Below the pieces are notes generated by a model. That model ran no database searches. It saw only the letters and a list, made by a program, of their open reading frames with translations, and was not told the origin of the DNA. From assembly GCA_015179045.1 (NCBI GenBank), contig WHUZ01000047.1:419179-483178 (forward strand): DNA of 64,000 bases. The letters run 5' to 3'. Numbering within the stretch: the first letter of the stretch is position 1; every line of letters begins with the position of its first letter. The translations under genes were made by a program, and so were the position numbers. Below are positions 48,201 to 59,100 of the stretch, piece by piece. This DNA is from Kalaharituber pfeilii (lineage: Eukaryota > Ascomycota > Pezizomycetes > Pezizales > Pezizaceae).

Positions 48201-49219
48201 GAACCTCAAAAACAATATTACCTTGCTCCTGCGCACTTATCACCACTTGAGTGTATGGATGTTTCTCTCCCTGTATAAACTTGACTACTCCCTCTGAGAA
48301 AACAATTGCACCCCTTTCAGGAGGTTTCAATTGCTGTAATTCTCTAAGAACAATAGCTATTATCTCCGCACTGCCTCAGTAGCAGGGTGTTAAAAGTAAG
48401 TAAAAAAGGCTTAGAGAACCAAGTGCGCACAGTAAGCAGGAGTACGTAGCCTCTTGCAGCAGTCTATCGTGATCATTATCATTATTAAGAACGAAGGCTG
48501 CTTCAACTCTCAGCCGCGTTCAACTCAGATTTCCAAACTTGAATTCGCTGCTTTAATTCCCTGCCAAGCGTCCCATCGTAAGTCTTGCTGGCACGGCGAC
48601 CGCTTGTTGTCGTTTCCAGAGGTGGTGAGAGAGGTGACCACTGAAGGTCCTCCAAGTTCCCACCCCCACCTCCCGCTACCCTGACACAGCCCGCTATTAC
48701 GCCGAATTCAAGTCAAATATTCAGTATCCCAGCCAGCCGGACCCCTCCGAAGCAGGCGTTCCTTAGATTATCGAATTCACACCCCATCTTTCGTCCCCCC
48801 TCAAGAAAGTGCCCGCCCCTACATTTACAAAATAGTGGTTTTTGCTCTGCAACGCCGGAACTCACTCAAACCCAACCTCCCCATTCATTCGCTGCCTTCC
48901 CCGACTTAGTCTTCCTACCGCCCAGCAAGCTGTCGTGAATAGGAATTCATTCTACGATATTAGAAGCTGCAGGCACACCCTGGATTAACTTCTATGGATT
49001 CAACGTCTGTAGCTTCTTGTATCATCACAATGCAATAGTCTTCGTCTCTCACTTCTGCAACCAAGATTATTCTTTCTTAACCCAAACCAGACACCAAGCA
49101 AACGAATAGCTTCTGCCAGAAGGTCCGACACAATATTATACACTCACTATCTTTTTCCTACTGTTGCAAAATCAACTTCTATCTTCTGTTGAATTGTATA
49201 CCATCGCTGCTTATTCCTG
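45241..49219. other. 4 kb intergenic region upstream of the NRC-2-like kinase
   Basis: A 25-T run follows the TBC gene at 45391-45415. The middle part is plain sequence with only short, motif-free frames. An imperfect tandem duplication lies at 47598-47746. From about 48650 the plus strand becomes C-rich and then CT-rich, as expected for the kinase promoter and leader. A stretch at about 47036-47055 resembles a tRNA T-arm but has no matching 5' half. Confidence 0.6.
47598..47746 (+). repeat. imperfect tandem duplication, unit about 75-80 bp
   Basis: Two copies, starting at 47598 and 47679, share TTAGTGTATCC at the same relative position, then TTTGTATGG about 28 bp later, then a GTA-x-AGCCTGA-like block and a closing TCCGG. 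Between these anchors the copies have diverged substantially, so the duplication is old. Confidence 0.6.
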
Positions 49220-50270
49220 ATGACACAGCTATTCGGCCCCTCGGGCTCCACTGCACAAGGTGACAGGAAAGCACCAAGCTCGCCATCTAACAATGGACGA
49301 TCATCGCATTTCCCACAAAGGATCAAGAACTTTTTCAGGATCAACAGTAACTCGAATGAGTCAAGCACAGGCAGTGGAGGAAATAGCAATGGGGGCGGGC
49401 TACATCCTTTTCGACAATCGCGATTCCTCCGAAATCGATCGACTTCATCGGCAAGTCAGCTTGATCATGATGGAGTGAGCCCTACAGCAACCGCGAATCC
49501 GTATTTTATTCATCAAGGCCAGCCAGCACTGAGACACCACAACGACTCCAGTCGACCACCCTCACCGCCAGACACGCCGAAAGGCATTCCAACCATATTA
49601 GCGCCTAATGGCACGGGCACAGACGATGCTGCTAACAAGGAGGAATTGCAAAGGAAACTGCGCAGGGTCGCCTCTGCGCCGAATGCCCAAGGATTGTTTT
49701 CCTCCAGCTCAAAATCACGGCCAGGTACAGCAGATCCAAATAAACAGATTACAAATTCTCCAGCGGTATCGAGCCCATTAAGTGGTAATTCTGATTCACC
49801 AAAGGCTCTTCTTCCAGTCCCCGTAGCAAAAGACCCGAGGACCGAGAATTTGAAGCAGTCGGCTTCCGGATTTAAAAGGACATACAGTTCGAACTCGATT
49901 AAAGTGAGGAATGTGGAAGTTGGACCGGGTAGCTTTGATAAAATCAAGTTATTGGGGAAAGGTGATGTCGGAAAGGTGTATCTGGTCAGGGAAAAGAAGT
50001 CAAATAGACTGTATGCTATGAAAGGTGAGATATTGGATGAATACTTAGTCAAATGTTTGTTCTAATGGCTCTATGTAGTTTTGAGCAAGAAGGAAATGAT
50101 TAAGAGGAACAAGATTAAGCGAGCACTAGCGGAGCAGGAAATTCTAGCTACGAGTAATCACCCGTTCATCGTCACGCTTTATCATTCATTTCAGTCGGAA
50201 GATCATTTGTACCTGTGTATGGAGTATTGTAGTGGTGGTGAATTCTTTAGAGGTGGGTATCTGTTTTCTG

Positions 50271-50302
<32 letters not shown>

Positions 50303-51404
50303 GAGAGGCCTATTAATTCATACAATAGCATTACAAACTCGTCCTGGTAAATGTATACCAGAGGATGATGCACGTTTCTACGCTGGTGAAGTCACAGCCG
50401 CATTGGAGTATTTGCACTTGATGGGATTTATTTACAGGGATTTGAAGCCAGAGAGTGAGTAACGCAAACTACCCACTCTGGCAGTCAATTTAACAACCGG
50501 CTAGATATTCTTCTTCATCAATCCGGTCATATCATGCTATCGGACTTTGACTTGTCGAAGCAATCCGATCCCGGTGGAGCTCCAACCATGATTGTATCTA
50601 GGGGAGGTGCTTCTCAACATTCTCTGCCAACAATTGATACCAAGTCGTGTATTGCCAATTTCCGGACAAATTCGTTTGTGGGAACAGAGGAATATATTGC
50701 CCCAGAGGTTATTAAGGGATGTGGTCATACAAGCGCAGTTGATTGGTGGACATTGGGTATTTTAATATATGAGATGCTGTATGGGACAACTCCGTTCAAA
50801 GGAAAGACGAGGAATGCTACGTTTGCCAATATCTTGAGGGATGATGTTGGCTTTCCTGAACATCCTGGTGCCCCTCAAATTTCTAAGTATGTGGTGATTG
50901 GAGTGAGCTCATTAGAATGCTGCTGCTGACAATTCAACTAGTTTATGCAAATCATTAATACGAAAACTCTTAGTTAAGGATGAGAACAAGCGCTTGGGGT
51001 CACGGGCGGGCGCATCTGATGTTAAGGCGCATCCGTTCTTTAGAACAACTCAGTGGGCTTTGTTGCGTCATATGCGGCCACCAATGATTCCAAACCAGGG
51101 CAAGGATATTGATGCTGTTAATTTCCGGAGTGTCAAGGAAAGTGAGAGTGTAGATATTGGAGCTGCAAAGGTTCGGGGGGTGCCTATGGGTAGTGAGTTG
51201 GAGACTCCCGGGGAAAAGACAGTTGATCCATTCGAGGATTTCAGTTCAGGTGAGCTCAATGCAGTCTAGTTCAGCGTTTATAAAAACATGGAATCTCGAA
51301 TCTGACTGAAATCTCGTGTAGTCACGCTGCACCACGACGGAGAACATGAGCACATAATGTTGGCAGACGACTACGACGGCATGGAGATGGCAACAACGAG
51401 TTGA
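49220..51404 (+). CDS. nrc-2: AGC serine/threonine kinase, NRC-2/Fpk1 (flippase-kinase) type
   Basis: Kinases of this group phosphorylate phospholipid flippases in yeast (Fpk1/Kin82) and control hyphal growth and conidiation in Neurospora (NRC-2). Exons 49220-50024, 50079-50252, 50329-50454, 50505-50886, 50942-51249 and 51322-51404 give 625 residues. The first 230 residues are disordered and Ser/Pro-rich. The kinase domain starts with [18 protein letters not shown] and has the ATP-binding Lys in YAMKVLSK. The catalytic motif is [11 protein letters not shown], the metal motif is DFDLSKQ in place of DFG, and an activation-segment insert ([12 protein letters not shown] and beyond) precedes [15 protein letters not shown] and [15 protein letters not shown]. 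The DFD variant is normal for this family. The AGC C-tail includes RPPMIPNQ and ends VDPFEDFSS plus a short acidic end. Intron 2 contains a C8T24 tract at 50271-50302. Confidence 0.93.
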
Positions 51405-52264
51405 ATTATTGTTTCTCAAGGCTCATTTATTTCCTATTGTGTTTCATGGACTTTTTTGTCTCCTTCCCGGTTTTCCTTGCACTGAAGTATTTTTATGCCC
51501 TTCACCCCTAAACTGGCCATTGTTTTATTACCTCCTACATTTTTCATGTTATTGTTTATTTATTGACCTATGATGTGTTGAAGGAAGTTTATAACTAATT
51601 CCTTTGACTTGAGGCAATTGGGGAGGTGTGTGGATGGGGAGGGAGGTTTAAAGTGGTGTGCGAGTTTGGGGATAGGGGATGTTTTATTATGTTTGTTTTT
51701 TTGCGCTGTTCGTGTCGGAACATATTTCTGATAGTTTGAGATGAAACAGCGGGAGTGAATGGCAGAAGAAGAAGACGGAAGTGGGCGAGGAAAAACGAGA
51801 GAAGAGGTACTATGGACTGTGTTGTGACGGAGTGCCTGAGTTTGGCATGAGACAGAACCATTGTATGCATTTCGTTCTTGTTATTTTGCAGGTGTATGAT
51901 GGTGCTTTGTTTCTCTAAAGGTTGTTGCGAGATGTGTGTACACATGCAGACTTTTGAATACAAATTCTTCTGAGAAAGGAGATGGTAGGCTTTGGAAATT
52001 TTGAATTGAGGTTTCGAAACTGACTTCACTTAACATGCTTGGACTTTGTTTGAACATTGTAACCCTGAACACTGCCACCACTGTATCCAGCTCACATGTG
52101 CAACACGACACCCATGACACGCTCACCGCCAAGCCTGAAGCTCTGTCTCAGTTTTCCAATTTACGCGTCTCCCCAACATCAGCCGAATTTCTGCATCCCG
52201 GCTCCCAGCACTTGATTTGATACCCTACCCCCTCTTCCCAGCACTCTCGGTCGTCTCCTACCTC
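51405..52264. other. intergenic region between kinase and eme1
   Basis: This is kinase 3' flank followed by the eme1 upstream region. Apart from ACGCGT at 52163 I see nothing notable. An alternative in-frame eme1 start lies at 52217. Confidence 0.5.
52163..52168. promoter_or_regulatory. possible MCB box upstream of eme1
   Basis: ACGCGT, the MluI cell-cycle box bound by MBF-type factors, lies about 100 bp upstream of the eme1 start. The gene is one for which S-phase expression would make sense. A 6-mer occurs often by chance, so support is weak. Confidence 0.25.
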
Positions 52265-54729
52265 ATGATGCAAGAAGTCATCTGCATTTCTTCTGACGAC
52301 ACAGTCCCGTCGTCACCGTCACGGCCCTCACAGCCCGCGTTATCTTCCCCTCTACTGGCTCCGCTGATGCCCTCGGCACCCTCCCTGGAAAGCAAACACC
52401 TAGATTTGGATTTGGACAGGGATGGTGGTTTGAGCCGCCATTCAGATCGGCAAGGCGGAGATAAGGATGGGAAGGGGAAGAGCAAGGCAAAAGAGAAAGA
52501 GGAAGATGTAGACTTGCGTCTGGGATCGAAGCTAAGTTCGGAATTGGGTTTTGGGCTGGAATTGGATTGGTTGACGCCGTTGAAGGCCAGGGCGAGGGTT
52601 GAGATGTCAACAGCAGGGAGGCAGGGTGCGAGTGGAAGTGCGGACGACTTGTTGAGTAGTTTTAGGAAGGATTTGGAGGGGTATCCGATGTCGAGTTGGG
52701 ATAGGATGGGCTTGGATAAGGTACGGCTCTGTGACTGGGTGGGGAGATACGGAGAATGGAGAGAGATCAAGGGAGCTAGGGGTGTGGAAAGTTGTTTCTG
52801 GGCTGGCTGATGTGTGTTTGCGGAAGTAAAATAGGATACGATTAAGGTTACAGCTAGACCGAAACCGAGACGGAAGAGTTTGACGAGACTGTCATTGTCA
52901 CCAAAGCCGATACCAGGAGTAGGCATACAGGAGAAACAAGTGGAGGTATGGAACATCGACAAGGTAGGTGTGGTGAGTGGGGATGTGATTGTGATTGGAG
53001 ATTCGCCGGTAAAGCTGCCCACTGTCTACAACGCGATGAGCATGATTTCCAACACATCATCGAGGTCAGTGGAAGTTTTGAGGGAGGTGGATGGCGGAGA
53101 GTCTAGTATGTTTGTGGAGGAGCCCAGCGAGAGTACCATGGAAGTCTTAGAGGAGATAATGGGCGGAGTGGAACGGAAATTTAGCGAAAATGAGCGTGGA
53201 ATTGAAGAAGGGATTGAGAAGGAGCTGGAGCTGGAGGAGGAGGAGGAGGAGGAGGAGGAGGAGGAGGAGGCGGAGGAGGAGGAGGAGGCGGAGCACAGGG
53301 AAGAAGGGGAAGAAGAAATGGGAGGGCATCGGAGGAAGAGGTTGAAGGGGGATGGGGGAGGTGGCAGTGGCATGAAGCGGAAGAAGAAAGCTACGAGTGG
53401 AGTGGAGGAAGAGCTGGGGTCTCCCGGAAGGAAGAGAGGGGGGAAGTCGAGTGCAGGAAAGGAGAAAGCCGTGGCAGAGAAAGCCCGCAAAGCCGCGGAG
53501 AAAGAAGCCGTGCGTGAGGCCCGACGGCAAGAGAAGGCTGCTCGGGCTTTGGAGAAGCAGAAAGGGCAGGAACTGGCTACGGTGAATAAACTGCGCACGT
53601 CAAAAAAGGAGTCGATCAAGGAGATGATTATTGATATTTCTAGGAGCTATGCAGCTACTCCTGGAGGGGAACAGCTGATACGGTTTCTCCGAATGCAGGA
53701 CTGCGAGATTACAACAGCATGGGAGTCTCTGGTTTCAAATGCAGTTAAATGGAGGCGGAGACTGACAGCAGAATGGAGTGAGGAATTGGGATGTTTCGTG
53801 CCGGTGTCAATGGCGATACAAAACGAAAGGCATATACTCGTTGTGGTGAAGGCGGAGGATTTTGTGGACATGGCAATGGGGGATGAGGGACTGGAGAGGC
53901 ATGTGCAAAGGACGAAAGAGGTACTTGGGGATGGGGAAGCAGAGATGATGCCAATTTATTTGATTGAAGGGCTGGCGGCGCTGTTAAGGAAGAGTAGGAA
54001 TGCGAGGAATAGGAGCTTTCAGGGGGCGGTGAGGCAGGCGATGCAGGGTTCGGATAGTGGTGGTGACTGTACAGGCGCGAGTACTAGAGGGAGGGGAAGA
54101 GGCAGGGCGGGAGGGCCGATGATTGTGGATGAGGACTTAATTGAGGATGCGCTGTTAGGATTGCAGATTGCGCATGGGTGTTTGGTGCATCATACTGCAT
54201 CAATGCAGGAGACGTCGGAGTGGATTAGTATCTTCACGGGGGATATTAGTACTATTCCATACAAGTATGTACACCTCAAAACTGTGATCTTACACTTTTG
54301 AATAGCAGGACTCGACTGGCTAATTGTTGTTGCTCAATAGGAAATCGCGTACAAATTTCGATACTGCGTTTTGTACAGACCTAGGGCAGGTCAAAACAGG
54401 AACGGATCCAGAGGATACGTATTTCAAGATGCTTCAGGAAATTAACCGTGTTACAGCGGGAGTTGCGAATGGGATTATGGGAGAGTATAAGAGCGTGAAG
54501 GAGCTGGTGAAGGCATGTAAAAAGGAAGGGGAGATGGTGGTGGCAGATCTAGATGTAAGTTTGACATGCATATGGCTGTTGAGATGTGAAAGACTAATTA
54601 TATGCACGAATGTAATAGATCATGGCGAATAGGAATGGGACGGCGACGGGGCGAGCAATTGGGCAGGCTACGTCGAAGAGGATATATAAGATTTTTATGA
54701 GGCTGGATCCTGATTCAACGGATGTGTGA
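52265..54729 (+). CDS. eme1: Eme1/Mms4-like subunit of the Mus81 structure-specific endonuclease
   Basis: Eme1 is the non-catalytic partner of Mus81, cutting branched DNA at stalled forks and recombination intermediates in the nucleus. Exons 52265-52720, 52835-54264, 54341-54554 and 54619-54729 give 736 residues; an ATG at 52217 would add 16. The start MMQEVICISSDD resembles a SUMO-interacting motif. A long disordered region follows, with a run of Glu near residues 285-305 and a Lys/Arg-rich nuclear-localisation part, then a helical Ala/Lys/Glu-rich segment. The ERCC4-type domain begins at about residue 410 (KKESIKEMIIDISRSYA, EQLIRFLRMQDCEI) and lacks the catalytic ERKxxxD signature, as in other Eme1 proteins. 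Diagnostic C-terminal motifs are FTGDISTIPY, KTGTDPEDTYFKMLQEINRV and TGRAIGQATSKRIYKIF. Confidence 0.91.
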
Positions 54730-56133
54730 GAGCGACTATTGGATGCCTGATTGTATTTTATGGAGATATTGTATCAGATTATAGGAGTTTATTGAAATCG
54801 GGCTTGGGGTATCAATAATTGCCTTAACATGGAAATCAGTCAATTAATGTTCCATTCTGAGTACCCTCCCTGAGAAACGGTCATTGAGAAAGCAGTTAAC
54901 AGGAACTACAAAACTGCTTAGGGTACGTCAACAGCTGGTGTAGTTACTTTTATGTGCAAGGTCGGCTTCGACACTAAGTGAGGGAGATAAGAGAGAATTT
55001 GAAGTGAGAAATAGACAGACTTAAAGAATCGAGAAAGGCAATATGTGCGCGCTTCGGCAAAGAGACTTAACGTTTCTACCTTCTGTGATAGATTTACGAC
55101 TTGAAGTCTAGAAACGCTCTCTGCTTGAATTTGAAAGCCGACTGACATTTGAAGACTCATGAATGGGCAATTTGTGGCTGATATGGAAAGTATTTTACGA
55201 TATGACCTATCACATACTTTCACTTTCTTGTACTGTAACGCAGTTTCGTCGGTCGTGGTACGTTACTCATATTGGAATTGTTTGTGATGACAAGCCTGCG
55301 TGCAGGGATTCCAAACGGCCACTACACAAAGCTTAGGTTAGAGCACGTTACTTACTCCTTCGGGACATTGTGGCATTAGACATATCGCGTTTTTCTGTCT
55401 GGCGTTTGGCTTGATGTCGGGGCTTGAGCAAGGCGTTGCCGGGGCAACGGCCAATTCTTCCGTCCCTAGCTGGTGGGTTTGTGGCTAGGAATGCTACTGT
55501 ACTGATCACCTAGTTGCGCTTGTAGCTTCTCCATGCAACTTCCCCCCCAGCGCAGTTCACAAAATAAATAAACAGAAATTCAAGATCCCGTCGCACGCCG
55601 AGCCCACCCGCTTGTGCAGATACGCCGGAGAAAACGCGTCCATTGTAAGGGAAATCTTGTTGTGATTAACGCAGTGGGCGCCCTCGAATCTTGCGCGAGT
55701 GAAGAATCAAAACATCGGTGGTCGCATTTCGCGGTTGGTCCGCAGAACGATTCCGATAGTTGGTTCTGCTGCAATTGGCCAGCGGCGACGTGCACAGCTG
55801 GCTGCGACAGTGATACGGCGCCCCAGCGTTGCGAGTAAGTCTCGAGTCTCGCACGCAACACGCAGTTGCCTTGCAGGGTAACGCCCACTTTGCGCTGTTT
55901 CAACCAGCAATTCCCCCCACTACTTTTCTCTGCTGCCCTCCCACTATCGCTCACGACGGCCAGTCTTGGATTTCCCCCACCCACGCACATACATCAGCCA
56001 GCGCAGGCTCACGACAGCCTGCATCATCGAGCATCTGCCACCGCCCAACCAACGACTGGAGTCAGCAAGCTTCCAATAGCTTTCCTGTGTGTGCGTGACG
56101 TGTGAAGTGTGAGGAGCGGAGTGCAGTACCGCC
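54730..56133. other. intergenic region upstream of the Cdc11-like gene
   Basis: No gene is supported here. It carries an X-box-like sequence at 55435-55448 and ACGCGT at 55634. A GC-richer stretch lies from about 55580 to 56100, directly before the ATG. Short frames on both strands in that stretch overlap one another and show no motif. Confidence 0.55.
55435..55448. promoter_or_regulatory. X-box-like RFX-factor site
   Basis: GTTGCCGGGGCAAC fits GTNRCC-N2-RGYAAC and has perfectly inverted 6-bp arms. It lies about 690 bp upstream of the Cdc11-like start codon. Confidence 0.4.
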
Positions 56134-59100
56134 ATGGCTACTGCACCTGCACAAGCCACTGCATCTGCTGCTATTGCTCTGCCTGCTCCGATTACTGGTA
56201 CGACTGTTGCAAACATAGATACAAATAGAGATACCAATGCCAATACCAACGCCACGACTAATGATACGACCCTGGATACGACTAACGCTGTAAGTACGAC
56301 GACAAATACGACGACGAATACGAGCACCAATACAAATACAAATACAACAGAAACGACAACGACCACCACGACAGCGACAACGGCGACGATAAGTAGAAAG
56401 ACGACCACACCAGACTGGCTGGACTCACTTTCCGAGGAATGGGTTTCGGAACCTAGAGATTCGGATCCCGGGGATTTACTAGAGGGGTTGGATGGGATGG
56501 ATGGGTCTGTTGAAAGGACTGAGCTAGACGAAAAGGAGGCTGGTGGGTTGGAGGAGGACGAGGATCGGGAGGGAAAGGTTGGAGAGGCGGGGCTTGATAG
56601 GCATGGGATAGGTATGGGTGAGGAAGGTGAGGAGGAGCAAGTTACTTCGACAATGTAGGTCATGGGGTTGTTTTTGTTATTGAGAGGTTATGATTTGAAT
56701 ACCTCCCTCTGCCCAACTCTCCCACCTGTATTGTCCCTTCAACACCATACCATCAGACGGCGCGGAACATTGGATGAGGTTGTGTACATGTTCCTAGAAA
56801 GTTTATTTACTAACATGAACTTTCCTTCTCTTCCTCACAATTGCACAGGCGCATACTCAAAGAAATATCCGGCCACGAAACCCCGGACTGGAAACGAAGG
56901 GTGCTCGACGATATCATCGGCGGCCCTGTTAAGGATCTCTTCAGCCCAATGGGACTTGAAAGCATATTTCGTCCTCCGCCAGCTCTCCCACCAGTACAGT
57001 CGCAGCCAATACCATCATCAATGAAGCAACAGTCCGCAGCTCAAGGGTCCCCGTCAAAACTGAAACAGATTTCGCTGCCTCCGCCTGGAACTCCGCCAAA
57101 ACACCAGCGCGAGGGAAAGAGAACGAGTATGATTCCGGTTCCCTCGTCGATCGTTGCAAGTTCCTCACCACAGCAGAAAGGGTCCTCTCCACAATCGAGG
57201 GGATCCCAAGCGCAAGCGCAATCACAAACACAAACTACGCAGACTTCACAGACGCAATTCTCAACTCCGCGCAGGTCAGACAAACGGGAGAGTTCACAGA
57301 CACCAATCACAACACCATCACGGGGTAAGGAGGGGTCATCGCTTGTGGACAGTATGCTGGGTGCGTCGAGTGGGTTCAAGCCAGCGGCGACGTCCACGTT
57401 AAGAGGGAACAAGCCGAGTTTCCCGTTGAAGTTTGTACAGATGAACCAGATAAAGCTTGGTAAGCGGAAGGCGCATAGTAGTAGTGATGACATGGACGCG
57501 GGGAAGCGGGGAGTTAGCGAAGTCAAAAATAAGGAGAATCAGAAGCCCGTAGGGGAAGAGGACGAGGAAGGGAGAGAAGTAGAGGAAGGAGGGGGTGGGG
57601 AAAGTGAGGAAGATGACATGGAAGCCGATGATGGACAGGTTAATCCGGTCGGGGAGACACATGGGTCAAGACTAATTGAAGGCGAGGACGAGGGTTTTAG
57701 TGAAATTGAGATACAGAGATATCAGACAGTTGGTGGGAGTTTAGGATTTACTCCCGTGAACTCGGGTGCTAGGCATTTCCATCAACACACACCGGCCGTG
57801 GGAACAGCGGATCTGAGTATGTATCCGTCTTCACCACCGTGGATTTTACCTCGATCACAGCAATTCGAGCGTCCGTTGGCGGTACGCAGCCCAGCTGACC
57901 CTAGCATGGACCTGGAGGTGGAGGAGGAGGGTGTGCTCCCGCCCAATGAATTGAATGCTAAAATGGAGCGGCAGCGAGAAGCGCAGACGTCGATTGCCCC
58001 ATGGCCACTTCCGCAAACTCCTGGAACAAGTCGAATGGGCCCGCCTCCCCCACAAAATGGGACCAAGGATGGAATTGTCCAGCAGATTTCATCGCCTCAT
58101 GACCCATTCACCTCAGATATGCCTGCCCCTTCTCTACCTAGGCGTCCATCGCATCCTCCTAGGACGCCTTCTCCAAAAAAGTTTGACGTCCCACAGATTG
58201 CACAGATTGGAAGCCCACTGAAGCTATTTGCTAGCAAGTACGACACGTTTACTAAGGAGGTCCTAGTGCGCCGAATAAGTCAATATGAGGGAAAGAGTAT
58301 CTCTAGTGAGGAGAGCAAGGTAATGTCCGAGGAACCCAATTCTGATCAGCTATATGGATCAAGCCCGGAGATTAGCGTAATTGAGCCCCCAGGTACACCG
58401 CTTGCACAGGAGCGGTTGATGCAGCAGGCTGTAGAGGAATCCCAGGTGGGAATGCGTAGGCCAAGGCAGAGAACAGAGTCATCCTCTTCGCTGCCAAATG
58501 ATGGTGTGCATGGCCCTAAGTCTCCCCTGAAGGAACGGACGCCGAAGAGGGTCCGAAGGAGTACGAGTGGAGGAATGGGCAGCTCGTTGCTGACGCAGCA
58601 GGTGATGGTGGCCGGGGTAGAAGAGGGTGTGAGACAGGTTTCCGCGGAACTTCACCGGATCCAGCAGCAGTCTCCGCCACAACCGCAGCTACAACTACAA
58701 CAAGCGCCGCCGTGTAGGCCCGATGCGCCGTCACCGTCACCAAGGCCAAGGAATTCGATTGGGAGTGCGACATCGTCTGGAAGCTCGCACACCGCGAGCT
58801 CTCAATCGGGCGGCAAGGCAGGCACTGGGTCTGTTTCTGGTGGAAGTGTTGTGTTTACAGGTGATGGCGGTAATGGAAATTTGGCTGGAATGGAGTTTCG
58901 TGGTTTGGAGGCCGGAGCCCGTGGAAGAGATAGGAGAGGAAGTGTCACAACATTGGACTTTCTGGCACAAGCGGAGGAAGTGATGCTGAGGATTAGGGCG
59001 ATGACAAATGGAAGTGGTGGAGACCAGAGCTGGTTAAGTGAGGGGACGACAGGATTGGAGAGTTTACTGAGTGGAGGGGAAATGAGCCTTAGTGCAGAGG

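Noticed and set aside
52258..53619. Minus-strand frames of about 200-250 codons opposite eme1
   Set aside because: They are antisense mirrors of eme1 codons, Ser/Pro-rich because the coding strand is Glu/Gly-rich. The plus frame has clear Eme1 motifs.
55944..56663. 239-codon minus-strand frame with Val-rich segments resembling membrane helices, opposite the start of the Cdc11-like gene
   Set aside because: It is the reverse complement of the Thr/Asn repeat region (ACN read backwards gives Val codons). The plus strand has the conserved family motif and an ideal start context.
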